From Tannerellaceae bacterium (GTDB taxonomy: Bacteria; Bacteroidota; Bacteroidia; Bacteroidales; Tannerellaceae), in the NCBI GenBank assembly GCA_031255855.1, contig JAIRRS010000057.1:1-64000 (forward strand): a DNA stretch of 64,000 bases, in the 5' to 3' direction. A model generated the notes under the pieces. It did not search any database, had not been told where the DNA came from, and worked only from the letters and a program-made list of their open reading frames with translations. Every line of letters starts with the position of its first letter. Within the stretch, counting starts at the first letter, position 1. The translations under genes were made by a program, and so were the position numbers. Positions 37,285 through 46,380 of the stretch are shown here, piece by piece.

Positions 37285-39600
37285 TTACCGGACCGGTTTG
37301 TATTTTGCTGTACGGGCATCGTTAATGACACCTTTCCAGTTCAGTCCGTAACCGAAGTCATATTCATTACCTTCGGAATCGTGATGGCATTCCATATCAT
37401 AGGGAACGTCTTCACATTGTCTTTCTACCGTGCCCATATTGGCCGGCATTTGAAATGGCAGCAAACCCGAAGGTTCGCTTTTCCCGGAAACAATATCCAT
37501 GATTGCCTGTGTGGTACTGCCAAAGTGTACAACAATAGCATCCATGCTCGTCTCAAATTCATTAAATATCATCGGGTTTGATACGTCGACTATCGCTACA
37601 ACAGGTTTGTCCATCATCATTTCTCTTGTCTTCAACAACACATCCAAATCGCCCGCATTCGCTGTTCTTGTCGATTTGTTCTTATAGGTACGGTCTGCAA
37701 TTGCAGGGTCGACAACCGGGTCGCCTGCCGCGATACTGTGCTCGCGTGCTTCGGTTGCTATATAAGGATTGTACTGTAATGAAATAGGAACATATCCATT
37801 GCCTCCCGATTTACGGTCTAATAGCGAATATCCTCCGTTATCACTTTGCGGGCTGGAAACAAACACCATTGCAAAATCTGCTTGCGAAGGATTATTCGTT
37901 ACATGATAATATTTCTCTACCGTTTCAATATTTACAGGATAATCCAGCGTGGGTTCAGCCCACATACCCCACCAGTTTTTGCTTGCCGGCCTGTAAACTT
38001 TAGGGATGAAAACCGTTTTCTTGTCGCCTGCGGGTAAGGTGTTTGCTTTGTTTTTCAGCATAACGATAGATTTCAATTGCGCTTCATAACCGGCTTTCAT
38101 AAAATCAGGATTACCCACAATCCCGGCCGTCTCCTGCGGATCAAGGTAAGGATTTTCAAACAGCCCCAGGCGGAAAATGTTTTTTAATAGTCGTACGGCC
38201 GACTGTTCGAAACGCTTCCGCATATACGATTTCCCATGTTCCTTTACGCCCAAGCGATAAGCCTCTATTACCGGACCTTTGTCGTTATTACCGCCAAATT
38301 GGTCTACTCCCGCTTCAATAACTAAGTAATGACGTTCAGCAACGGATAGTTTTTCTGCTCCCCAGGGTTTTCCTGCGAATATGTCGGGCGTTGCGCCTTC
38401 GTCACTGGTGATTCCCCAATCTGTACACACTACGCCGTCGTAATTGTATTGCTTTCTCAGCAAGTCTGTGATAATATATTTGCTGTATCCATTGCCATAA
38501 TTGGTTCCGTCTTTTGCCTGATCGTACGAAATGGTATAATAAGGCATGACGGCAGCGGCCTCTTTCGTCTTTCCGTCGAGTTTGAACGCTCCTTCCGTAA
38601 ACGATTTTAAATGTTCATCAAAATTGTTTCCGGGATATACTGCGAATTTACCATAGGCCCAGTGCCCATCGCGTCCGCCTTCTTCAGGCCCGCCACTCGG
38701 CCAATGCTTCACCATTGCATTTACGCTATGATATCCCCAGCCGTCTTTTATTTCATACTTGCCTTCCGATGTCTGGAAACCATCTACATACGCGCGGGCG
38801 ATATCTGTCACAAGTTTCGTTCCTTCGCCAAACGTCATGGATATGCGATACCAACGGGGCTCGGATCCCAAGTCTATCTGTGGTGAGAGGGCTGTGCCAA
38901 TTCCCAGCGCGCGATATTCGGCAGAAGCTATTTTTCCAAATGTCTTGACTACTTCCGGATCGAAAGAAGCAGCCAGTCCTAATTCTCTTGGCCATAAAGA
39001 TATGGCGCCTCCGGCTCCCGCGTTGAATTCGGCATTGCCGGTCGCGGCATGCCGTGGGTCGGAACTGGTGTTTCCGGGTATGCCTAACCCTAAACCTTCG
39101 ATATAAGCCTGCATCATATTGTTCCATTTAGCCGCGATTTCGGGACTTTGAACAGTTGTTATCAAGACATGCCTGAGGTCGTCGTCTTTCAGGAATTTCT
39201 TTTGCGCGTCCGTCAAATCCCAGGGATTCGCTCCGCTTTCCTGTAGTGGTTTGCCGTTATACGTTCCTCCTCCGAATCCGAATGCCATAGCCGGGATAGC
39301 CTGATGTCCGCTGTAAAGCATCAAACCGGCAATTTGTTCTATGCTCATCCGCTTCGCAAGGTCGACGGCACGGGTCTCCACCGGCAGGCGCCAATCTTCG
39401 TATGGGTCTAATCGTCCGTTTCTGTTCAAATCTTTGAACTTAAAATTATCTTTTGTGATAATTTTAATACCCGATTCGGGAGAATACCCTAAGGTGGCTC
39501 CTCCTTCATTTGCAACAGTAATGTATTGAGGGGATTCTTGCCCGGAAGCAACGCATGGTATAGCGACTGTAAGGATAAAAAGTAAAAGATAATTCTTCAT
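37285..39600 (-). CDS. Glycoside hydrolase family 3 enzyme (beta-glucosidase-like)
   Basis: A 771-residue secreted enzyme with signal peptide MKNYLLLFILTVAIPCVASG. The (alpha/beta)8 domain contains RMSIEQIAGLMLYSGHQAIP, SPQIDLGSEPRWYRISMTFG and VNAMVKHWPSGGPEEGGRDG. The nucleophile is expected at D394 in YDGVVCTDWGIT. The (alpha/beta)6 sandwich domain follows (about 510-771; SIVMLKNKANTLPAGDKKTV). An N-terminal EF-hand-like stretch, KDLNRNGRLDPYEDW, may bind calcium. GH3 includes glucosidases, xylosidases and N-acetylglucosaminidases; the motif context does not fix the sugar. It is divergent from a Nudix-type regulator and shares with it a palindrome-rich 193-bp region. Confidence 0.92.
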   Translation of the reverse strand: MKNYLLLFILTVAIPCVASGQESPQYITVANEGGATLGYSPESGIKIITKDNFKFKDLNRNGRLDPYEDWRLPVETRAVDLAKRMSIEQIAGLMLYSGHQAIPAMAFGFGGGTYNGKPLQESGANPWDLTDAQKKFLKDDDLRHVLITTVQSPEIAAKWNNMMQAYIEGLGLGIPGNTSSDPRHAATGNAEFNAGAGGAISLWPRELGLAASFDPEVVKTFGKIASAEYRALGIGTALSPQIDLGSEPRWYRISMTFGEGTKLVTDIARAYVDGFQTSEGKYEIKDGWGYHSVNAMVKHWPSGGPEEGGRDGHWAYGKFAVYPGNNFDEHLKSFTEGAFKLDGKTKEAAAVMPYYTISYDQAKDGTNYGNGYSKYIITDLLRKQYNYDGVVCTDWGITSDEGATPDIFAGKPWGAEKLSVAERHYLVIEAGVDQFGGNNDKGPVIEAYRLGVKEHGKSYMRKRFEQSAVRLLKNIFRLGLFENPYLDPQETAGIVGNPDFMKAGYEAQLKSIVMLKNKANTLPAGDKKTVFIPKVYRPASKNWWGMWAEPTLDYPVNIETVEKYYHVTNNPSQADFAMVFVSSPQSDNGGYSLLDRKSGGNGYVPISLQYNPYIATEAREHSIAAGDPVVDPAIADRTYKNKSTRTANAGDLDVLLKTREMMMDKPVVAIVDVSNPMIFNEFETSMDAIVVHFGSTTQAIMDIVSGKSEPSGLLPFQMPANMGTVERQCEDVPYDMECHHDSEGNEYDFGYGLNWKGVINDARTAKYKPVR

Positions 39601-39617
39601 GCGATATGAATTTAAAA

Positions 39618-39718
39618 TTAACGATATCAGGTCAAAGCGACAACAAATGCGTCACAGTGACGCAAATATACTACTGTTTACATAAAACATAAAAAAATAC
39701 CCCTGATATAATCGTTAA
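39618..39718. promoter_or_regulatory. Operator-like palindromes between GH3 gene and Nudix-type regulator
   Basis: A 17-bp perfect odd palindrome (TGCGTCACAGTGACGCA, 39648-39664) is nested inside a longer inverted repeat: TTAACGATATCAGG at 39618-39631 and CCTGATATAATCGTTAA at 39702-39718, matching except for three extra bases. The location between a catabolic gene and a divergent regulator gene fits binding by that regulator (inference). Confidence 0.5.
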
Positions 39719-39755
39719 AACATGTCAAAAGGATGGGAATTTAACGCTTCTTCTA

Positions 39756-39763
39756 TAATTTTG
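39756..39763 (+). promoter_or_regulatory. -7 promoter box of the Nudix-type regulator gene
   Basis: TAATTTTG matches TAnnTTTG. It lies 30 bp before the ATG at 39794, giving a leader of about 25 nt, as for other genes here. Confidence 0.5.
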
Positions 39764-39793
39764 GCTCAGATAACCTTAAAATAAAAGGATAGA

Positions 39794-40564
39794 ATGGATG
39801 AACCTACCGGAAAAGTGACATTAGCCAATGCAGAAGAATATTGCCCGGGTATCTCTCTAGACTGTGTCATATTTGGATTCCACGAAGGAAGTTTGAAAGT
39901 ATTGTTAAACAAGTTTACGACATATTCCAAATGGATGTTGCCGGGTGGTTTCATTTATAAAGAAGAAGATGTAGACGATGCCGCGGCGCGAACGCTTGTC
40001 AGCCGTACCGGGCTTGCCAATGTATACCTGCGCCAATTTTATTTGTTCGGGGATGTAAAGCGCACCAGCATCACGGAAAACGAAGATTTGATGGTGCGAC
40101 AGGGATTTGGTTTGGAAGAAAAACACATAAGCGAATGGTTCCTGCAACGTTTCTTCAGCATTGGCTATTACGCCTTTGTGGAATATGGGAAAGCTACGCT
40201 CCAATCAAATATCGACGAAAATGTCACCTGGTTCGACCTGAATGATATCCCGCCTCTTTACGCCGACCACAACTGCATAATAGAAAAGGCCATCTCCAAT
40301 ATCCGTAGCCAGTTAAATAGTATCCCTATCGGATATGAATTATTGCCTGAAAAATTCACCCTCACCCAATTACGTATTATCTACGAAACGATCCTCGGGG
40401 AAAAATTAGACCGCCGGAACTTCCAACGGAAAATATTGTCGGCCGGACTGGTTTGCAAACTGGATGAGGTCTATAAAAAGTGGGGGCAAAAATCATCGGC
40501 TCTTTACTCATTCGACAAGCAAAAGTATAAAGATGCCATAAAGAACGGTATTCCTGTCTTTTGA
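39794..40564 (+). CDS. Nudix-type transcriptional regulator (NrtR/AraR-like)
   Basis: A 256-residue protein. Residues about 18-160 are a Nudix fold (CVIFGFHEGSLKVLLNKFTT, WMLPGGFIYKEEDV). The Nudix box at 52-74 is degenerate: the glutamates expected at 67, 70 and 71 are Thr, Ser and Arg, so hydrolysis is unlikely. Residues about 180-250 form a winged helix (LLPEKFTLTQLRIIYETILG, LDRRNFQRKILSAGLV). This is the layout of NrtR-family repressors, some of which, such as AraR in Bacteroides, sense sugars. Divergent placement next to the GH3 gene suggests it controls that gene. The ligand is unknown. Confidence 0.88.
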   Translation: MDEPTGKVTLANAEEYCPGISLDCVIFGFHEGSLKVLLNKFTTYSKWMLPGGFIYKEEDVDDAAARTLVSRTGLANVYLRQFYLFGDVKRTSITENEDLMVRQGFGLEEKHISEWFLQRFFSIGYYAFVEYGKATLQSNIDENVTWFDLNDIPPLYADHNCIIEKAISNIRSQLNSIPIGYELLPEKFTLTQLRIIYETILGEKLDRRNFQRKILSAGLVCKLDEVYKKWGQKSSALYSFDKQKYKDAIKNGIPVF

Positions 40565-40601
40565 TTATCTTCCGAAACATATTCTTGTATTAGTTTTTTC
40601 G

Positions 40602-40609
40602 TACTTTTG
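40602..40609 (+). promoter_or_regulatory. -7 promoter box of the Yip1-smpB-metH gene cluster
   Basis: TACTTTTG matches TAnnTTTG and ends 24 bp before the ATG at 40634. No good -33 box at the usual distance was found. Confidence 0.5.
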
Positions 40610-40633
40610 TAGGCCTAAAAGAGAAGCATAGAG

Positions 40634-41206
40634 ATGTATAAAGAATTATTCAAATGGGTAGTTGCCATCATTACCCAACCGGCTAAGGCATGGGACGAGC
40701 TTTCCAGGAAGAAGGAAAAAGGCGACGAACACCTCAACCGGTTTGTTTATCCCCTGATTGGCCTTGTTACCGCCGCCGCGTTTGTCGGTATTTTATTTAC
40801 CCACAAAGACTTTAATATTGAGCTGGCGCTTAAATCATCAATCAAAGCATTGGTGTCTTACTTTGGAGGTTTCTTCCTCGCCGCTTATTTGTTAAACGAA
40901 TTATGGGTGGCAATGTTTAAACGGGAAAACGACATCAAGCTCTGCCAACGGTTCGTGGGTTACTCTTCAGCCATGATATATTCGCTGAATATCGTGCTGA
41001 TGTTATTGCCGGCTTCTGATTTTTTCTTTCTACGCGCCCTCATGTTCGTCACCGTATATATTGTATGGGAAGGGGCTGCCCCTTATATGAAAGTACCCGA
41101 TAAAGAGCGTCTGAAATTCATGATCGTAGCATCATTGCTAATCATATCACTGCCTCAAATCATCGGTTTCTTTCTGTTTATGTTAATGCCCGGCCTTCGT
41201 GTATAG
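40634..41206 (+). CDS. Yip1-family membrane protein
   Basis: A 190-residue protein with about five hydrophobic helices (LIGLVTAAAFVGILFTH, ALVSYFGGFFLAAYLLNELW, MIYSLNIVLMLLPASDFFFL, FVTVYIVWEGAAPYM and a C-terminal IVASLLIISLPQIIGFFLFM). The short N-terminal amphipathic part, VVAIITQPAKAWDELSRKKE, is typical of bacterial Yip1-domain proteins, whose role is not established. It is 16 bp upstream of smpB and is the first gene of the rightward cluster. Confidence 0.75.
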   Translation: MYKELFKWVVAIITQPAKAWDELSRKKEKGDEHLNRFVYPLIGLVTAAAFVGILFTHKDFNIELALKSSIKALVSYFGGFFLAAYLLNELWVAMFKRENDIKLCQRFVGYSSAMIYSLNIVLMLLPASDFFFLRALMFVTVYIVWEGAAPYMKVPDKERLKFMIVASLLIISLPQIIGFFLFMLMPGLRV

Positions 41207-41222
41207 GTAAAAAAATAAAATC

Positions 41223-41687
41223 ATGGCTAAAGAAAAGATTAATAACAATATACAAATTAAGAATAAAAGGGCGGCGTTTGATTACGCTTTGCTCGACACA
41301 TTCACGGCCGGCATCGTGTTGACCGGGACAGAGATAAAATCTGTCCGGCTGGGAAAAGCCAGCCTGGTAGACACCTATTGCCTGGTAGAGAAAGGCGAGC
41401 TGTGGGTAAAAAACATGTACATCGCCGAGTACTTCTATGGCACTTATAACAATCATGTGGCGAGGAGAGACCGGAAATTGTTGTTAACCCGTAAAGAACT
41501 GAAAAAGATTGAAACCGAATCCAAAAATACCGGCTTCACAATCATACCCGTCCGTCTGTTTCTCAATGAAAGGGGATTAGCCAAAGTAATAGTGGCCATA
41601 GCGAAAGGAAAGAAAGAGTACGACAAACGGGATTCACTAAAAGAAAGAGACGACAAGCGGGAGATAGACCGCGCATTCAAAAGATAG
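41223..41687 (+). CDS. smpB: SsrA-binding protein SmpB
   Basis: A 154-residue protein of the normal SmpB length. It contains [40 protein letters not shown] and the oligonucleotide-binding barrel to [20 protein letters not shown]. The basic C-terminal tail ([18 protein letters not shown]) is the part that mimics codon-anticodon pairing in the ribosomal A site. SmpB delivers tmRNA to stalled ribosomes for trans-translation. Its stop is 2 bp before the next start. Confidence 0.97.
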   Translation: MAKEKINNNIQIKNKRAAFDYALLDTFTAGIVLTGTEIKSVRLGKASLVDTYCLVEKGELWVKNMYIAEYFYGTYNNHVARRDRKLLLTRKELKKIETESKNTGFTIIPVRLFLNERGLAKVIVAIAKGKKEYDKRDSLKERDDKREIDRAFKR

Positions 41688-41689
41688 CG

Positions 41690-42640
41690 ATGAACCATAC
41701 AATCAACAGGATGTGGGCATGTGTCAGGAAAGCTTTTCCCAAGGCCGGAAAAACATGTGTCTGGCTATTAAAAATCATTTTGCCTGTTTCATTATTCGTA
41801 CGTCTCCTCCAATATTCGGGATTATTAAGCAAGTTTGCCGTATTTCTGGAACCTCTCTTTTCGCAAATAGGCTTACCGGGCGAAACAGCCATCGTTTTCA
41901 TTACCAGTATATTTTCTCCGTTATATGCGCCAATAGCCTTAATCACCGCCATGTCATTGAGTGTGAGGGAAGCAACCATACTCGCGTTGATGTGCCTCGT
42001 TTCACATAATCTGCCGGTAGAATCAACCGTGCAATCAAAAACAGGCTCAGGCTTCTGGGAGATGACAATTCTTCGTATCGTAATGAGCATTGTAATAGCA
42101 TTCTGCCTGAATTGGGCGCTTCCGCGTAATGGATGGGCAACAATAGGAGTAACCGTAAGCGCCGAACTTTACGATAACATCCGGGATGTATTTTTCCTCT
42201 GGTTTACAAGCTCAATGAAAGTAATTATAACCATATCATTGGTCGTTACAGCATTGATGATACTACATTATATATTGGACGAATTTAAATGGATGCAAGG
42301 CCTGTCCTCTCTGTTTGCCCCGTTGATGGCTGTTTTCGGACTTCCGCGTAATACCGCTTTCCTCTGGCTGGTCGGAAATGTAGTTGGACTGGCCTACGGA
42401 GGGGCAATCATGGTAGAGCAGGTAGAACAGAAAAAGCTGTCATACGCCAATAGCCGTTTGTTAAACTATCATTTGGCAGTGAGCCATTCATTATTGGAGG
42501 ATACGATAATCTTTATTGCTATTGGCATCCCTGCCGTATGGATTATCGTTACACGTTTGTTTTTTGCGATAGTTGTCGTATGGCTTCGGCGCGCATACAA
42601 CTATTACTACATAAAAAAGATGAAAGCATATCAATCATGA
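41690..42640 (+). CDS. Nucleoside recognition (Gate) domain membrane protein
   Basis: A 316-residue polytopic protein with two Gate-like halves: WLLKIILPVSLFVRLLQYSG and IFSPLYAPIALITAMSLSVR in the first, GLSSLFAPLMAVFGLPRNTA and LWLVGNVVGLAYGGAIMVEQ in the second. Gate-domain proteins are transporter-like; no substrate is established. The stop (TGA) overlaps the metH ATG as ATGA, so the two are translationally coupled. Confidence 0.8.
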   Translation: MNHTINRMWACVRKAFPKAGKTCVWLLKIILPVSLFVRLLQYSGLLSKFAVFLEPLFSQIGLPGETAIVFITSIFSPLYAPIALITAMSLSVREATILALMCLVSHNLPVESTVQSKTGSGFWEMTILRIVMSIVIAFCLNWALPRNGWATIGVTVSAELYDNIRDVFFLWFTSSMKVIITISLVVTALMILHYILDEFKWMQGLSSLFAPLMAVFGLPRNTAFLWLVGNVVGLAYGGAIMVEQVEQKKLSYANSRLLNYHLAVSHSLLEDTIIFIAIGIPAVWIIVTRLFFAIVVVWLRRAYNYYYIKKMKAYQS

Positions 42641-45600
42641 AAGACAAATTTTTACAACTGCTGGATGAGCGGATATTGATATTGGATGGCGCCATGGGAA
42701 CTATGATTCAGGCGTATCAACTGTCTGAACAAGATTACCGGGGAGAACGCTTCGCCAATCATCCCGGCGATCTGAAAGGAAATAATGACCTGTTAAATAT
42801 AACCCGCCCCGGCATCATAAAGGAGATTCACCGCCAATACCTGGATGCGGGCGCCGATATCTTTGCAACAAACACGTTTAATGCCAACGCCGTTTCAATG
42901 GAAGATTATGGCATGCAAAACCATGTTCGCGAGATAAACCTTTCGGCCGGACGTTTGGCACGGGAAGTAGCCGATACGTTCATGAAGAACCATCCGGGGC
43001 AAACTATCTTTGTCGCAGGTTCCGTAGGGCCAACCAATAAAACAGCATCCATGAGTCCCGACGTAAACGACCCGGCCTTTCGCAACATCACATATAAAGA
43101 TCTATATACTGCCTACAAAGAGCAGATAGAGGCATTGACAGACGGTGGAGTTGATATCATACTGATCGAAACAGTCTTTGATACATTAAATGCAAAAGCA
43201 GCGCTGGAAGCGGCCGAAACCGTATTGAAAGAAAAAAACAAAAACCTCCCCATCATGTTGTCGGCCACACTATCCGCGCAAGGAGGAAGAACATTCTCCG
43301 GACAAACACTCCCGGCCTTTCTCGCGTCCGTCCGCAACTTCAATATCGTAAGTATTGGACTCAACTGCTCGTTCGGCGCCACAGATATGAAACCCTATTT
43401 GCTGGAACTTGGCCAAATTGCCCCCTACTATATCAGCGCCTATCCGAATGCCGGGCTACCGAATAGTTTCGGATTGTATGACGAAACGCCGGAAATAATG
43501 GCGCAACACGTTAAACCATTTATAGAGGAAGGAATTATCAACATCATAGGCGGTTGCTGCGGGACAACGCCTGCGCATATTGCCCAATATGCCGCTATGA
43601 TAAAGAAAGGCAAACCACACAAACCGGTTGAAAGACCCGCCTCCCTTTGCTTGTCGGGATTGGAAATGTTGGAAATAAAACCGGAAAACAACTTTGTCAA
43701 CATCGGGGAACGTTGCAATGTGGCAGGCTCACGGAAATTCCTCCGCCTTATCAAGGAAGGAAATTACGAAGAAGCATTAACTATCGCGCGGAAACAAGTG
43801 GAAGACGGCGCCCAGGTCATCGACATCAATATGGACGACGGCATGCTGAACGCGGCAAAAGAAATGACAACATTCCTCAACCTGATAGCCTCCGAACCGG
43901 ATATCGCCCGCGTACCCTTAATGATAGACTCTTCTAAATGGGACGTGATTGAAAAGGCCTTGATGTGCACCCAGGGAAAAAGTATCGTAAACTCCATCAG
44001 CCTGAAAGAAGGCGAAGAAGCGTTTTTAAACCATGCCTCGCGCATCAGGCAATTGGGAGCAGCCGTTGTAGTAATGGCTTTCGACGAACAAGGGCAAGCC
44101 GACGTGTTTGAACGCAAAACAGACGTTTGCAAACGCGCCTACCGCCTCTTGGTAGAGAAAGTCGGCTTCAATCCGCAAGACATTATTTTTGACCCGAACG
44201 TATTGGCGATTGCCACAGGAATGGACGAGCACAACCGGTATGGCCTCGATTTCATCCGTGCGGTAGAGTGGATAAAAGAAAATCTGCCGGGAGCCAAAGT
44301 AAGTGGAGGCATCAGCAACCTCTCCTTTTCGTTCAGAGGAAATAATTACGTCAGGGAAGCGATGCATTCGGTATTCCTTTATCACGCCATCAACAAAGGA
44401 CTGGATATGGGAATTGTAAATCCTTCAACCTCTGTTTTGTACGAAGATATTGAACCTTGCTTCAAAGCATTGCTCGAAGATGTAATACTAAACCGCCGGG
44501 CAGAAGCGGCCGAAGAATTAATCACCTACGCGCAAAACCTCAATAAAGAAACGCCCGACGCGCCCGACACCCACAAAGATGCTTGGAGAGAAAAACCACT
44601 GCCCGAACGTTTGGAGTATGCCTTGATAAAAGGACTGGGCGACTATCTGGAAGAAGACATCCGGGAAGCGCTAAAACAATACCCAAGGGCGGTAGACATC
44701 ATTGACGGTCCCTTGATGGAAGGCATGAACAAAGTAGGAAAATTGTTTGGCGAAGGCAAAATGTTCCTACCCCAAGTCGTCAAAACAGCCCGTACGATGA
44801 AAAAAGCCGTAGCCATCCTTCAGCCCGCCATTGAAGTCGAAAAAACCGCCGCAAGCTCGAAAAAAGCCGGGAAAGTCGTATTTGCGACAGTAAAAGGAGA
44901 CGTCCACGACATAGGTAAGAACATCGTGTCCATAGTATTAGCGTGCAACAATTACGAAGTAATTGACTTGGGCGTCATGGTGCCGGCAGACGTCATCGTA
45001 AAAAAAGCCCTGGAAGAAAAGCCCGACCTGCTTTGCCTGTCCGGATTAATCACCCCGTCATTAGAGGAGATGGTACATGTCACGGCGGAAATGCAAAAAG
45101 CCGGGCTTACCATACCGATTATGATTGGCGGAGCCACCACGTCCAAGCTACATACAGCCGTAAAGATAGCTCCCCATTATGATTACCCTGTTATCCATGT
45201 AACAGACGCTTCGCAAAATCCGGTTATAGCCGCCAAATTATTAAACCCGGATACTCGCGGAGCATATTTGAAACAACTGGATGAAGAATATGAAGCGCTT
45301 CGCCTCTCACTGGAAAAAAAGAAAGACGTGCTGATACCCTTGGTAGAAGCCAGGAAACACCCCCTTCCGATTGATTGGCAAGCCTATCACCCGGTAACAC
45401 CCCGTCAAAAAGGAATCCAGCTCATCCCCCATATCCCCATCGAAGAAATACGCCCCTACATTCATTGGACCTTCTTTTTCGCCGCCTGGAAACTAAGTGG
45501 CCGGTTTGCCGAAGCAGCCGCCCTCGACGGTTGCGATGCCTGCCGAGCCGCCTGGCTCGCCGGTTTCCCCGAAAAAGACAGGCCAAAAGCCGCCGAAGCC

Positions 45601-46329
45601 ATGCAATTATTCAAAGACGCCTCCCGGATGCTCGACTATCTCACCAGCATAAAAGCCGAATACTGCAAAGCCGTTTACGGTTTTTTCCCTGCAAACAGCG
45701 AAGACGATACAATCATATTCGGAAATGGCTTCCACCTGCCGGTGTTGAGACAACAAAAAGAAAATAAAGAAAACATCTACAAGTCATTAGCCGATTATAT
45801 CATGCCCTCCTCGGAAGGAAAAACAGACTATATCGGCGTTTTCGCCGTTACAGCCGGAGCCGGCATCGAACATCTGCGCGCCAAATACGAAGCCCGAGGC
45901 GACACCTATTCCTCCATGTTGCTGCAAAGCCTGGCAGACAGACTGGCCGAAGCCGCCGCCGAATACCTCCATGCAAAAGTCCGCCGCGAATATTGGGGCT
46001 ATGCCCCGGAGGAATCGCTCAGCATCCCCGACTTATTCCGCGTCAAATATAAAGGCATACGCCCGGCCGTGGGATATCCTTCCCTGCCCGACCAACTGCT
46101 AAGCGTTGAACTGGACAAACTGTTGCAACTTTCCCAAATCGGCATAAAACTCACAGAAAACGGTGCAATGTACCCCGCAGCCTCCGTCAGCGGCATTTAT
46201 ATTGCCCATCCCGACGCCGCCTATTTCATGATAGGCGCAATAGACGACGAACAATTGGCAGACTATTCCCGCAGGCGCAATATCGACAAGGCAAAATTAC
46301 TCCCCTTCCTTCACCAGAATATCCAATGA
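42637..46329 (+). CDS. metH: Cobalamin-dependent methionine synthase MetH
   Basis: A 1230-residue protein, near the 1227 of E. coli MetH. The start at 42637 is chosen because MKDKFLQLLDERILILDGAM is the conserved opening; the longer frame from 42538 only overlaps the preceding gene. Modules in order: homocysteine domain with zinc cysteines (GLNCSFGA, GGCCGTTP), methyltetrahydrofolate domain (NIGERCNVAGSRKFLRLI), cobalamin cap and binding domains (DVHDIGKN, H757 as lower axial ligand) and the AdoMet reactivation domain (YWGYAPEESLS). It remethylates homocysteine to methionine. No cobalamin riboswitch is possible directly upstream, as the gene is coupled to its neighbour. Confidence 0.97.
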   Translation: MKDKFLQLLDERILILDGAMGTMIQAYQLSEQDYRGERFANHPGDLKGNNDLLNITRPGIIKEIHRQYLDAGADIFATNTFNANAVSMEDYGMQNHVREINLSAGRLAREVADTFMKNHPGQTIFVAGSVGPTNKTASMSPDVNDPAFRNITYKDLYTAYKEQIEALTDGGVDIILIETVFDTLNAKAALEAAETVLKEKNKNLPIMLSATLSAQGGRTFSGQTLPAFLASVRNFNIVSIGLNCSFGATDMKPYLLELGQIAPYYISAYPNAGLPNSFGLYDETPEIMAQHVKPFIEEGIINIIGGCCGTTPAHIAQYAAMIKKGKPHKPVERPASLCLSGLEMLEIKPENNFVNIGERCNVAGSRKFLRLIKEGNYEEALTIARKQVEDGAQVIDINMDDGMLNAAKEMTTFLNLIASEPDIARVPLMIDSSKWDVIEKALMCTQGKSIVNSISLKEGEEAFLNHASRIRQLGAAVVVMAFDEQGQADVFERKTDVCKRAYRLLVEKVGFNPQDIIFDPNVLAIATGMDEHNRYGLDFIRAVEWIKENLPGAKVSGGISNLSFSFRGNNYVREAMHSVFLYHAINKGLDMGIVNPSTSVLYEDIEPCFKALLEDVILNRRAEAAEELITYAQNLNKETPDAPDTHKDAWREKPLPERLEYALIKGLGDYLEEDIREALKQYPRAVDIIDGPLMEGMNKVGKLFGEGKMFLPQVVKTARTMKKAVAILQPAIEVEKTAASSKKAGKVVFATVKGDVHDIGKNIVSIVLACNNYEVIDLGVMVPADVIVKKALEEKPDLLCLSGLITPSLEEMVHVTAEMQKAGLTIPIMIGGATTSKLHTAVKIAPHYDYPVIHVTDASQNPVIAAKLLNPDTRGAYLKQLDEEYEALRLSLEKKKDVLIPLVEARKHPLPIDWQAYHPVTPRQKGIQLIPHIPIEEIRPYIHWTFFFAAWKLSGRFAEAAALDGCDACRAAWLAGFPEKDRPKAAEAMQLFKDASRMLDYLTSIKAEYCKAVYGFFPANSEDDTIIFGNGFHLPVLRQQKENKENIYKSLADYIMPSSEGKTDYIGVFAVTAGAGIEHLRAKYEARGDTYSSMLLQSLADRLAEAAAEYLHAKVRREYWGYAPEESLSIPDLFRVKYKGIRPAVGYPSLPDQLLSVELDKLLQLSQIGIKLTENGAMYPAASVSGIYIAHPDAAYFMIGAIDDEQLADYSRRRNIDKAKLLPFLHQNIQ

Positions 46330-46380
46330 AGCCTGCCGGGCCGGTTTGATACCGTTAATGGCTCACCGTTAGCAGGCTTC
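46328..46380. terminator. Long inverted repeat at the convergent metH and macroglobulin ends
   Basis: Arms GAAGCCTGC (46328-46336) and GCAGGCTTC (46372-46380) pair perfectly and enclose a 35-nt loop. The repeat begins in the metH stop codon and ends inside the last codons of the opposing gene. It could act as a shared 3' structure for both transcripts. No T run follows on either strand. Confidence 0.45.

Noticed and set aside
42538..42636. N-terminal extension of MetH
   Set aside because: The extension overlaps the preceding gene in another frame, and the conserved MetH start is at 42637 in an ATGA overlap.
42538..42640. Cobalamin riboswitch upstream of metH
   Set aside because: There is no non-coding space before metH, and no B12-box-like sequence was seen.
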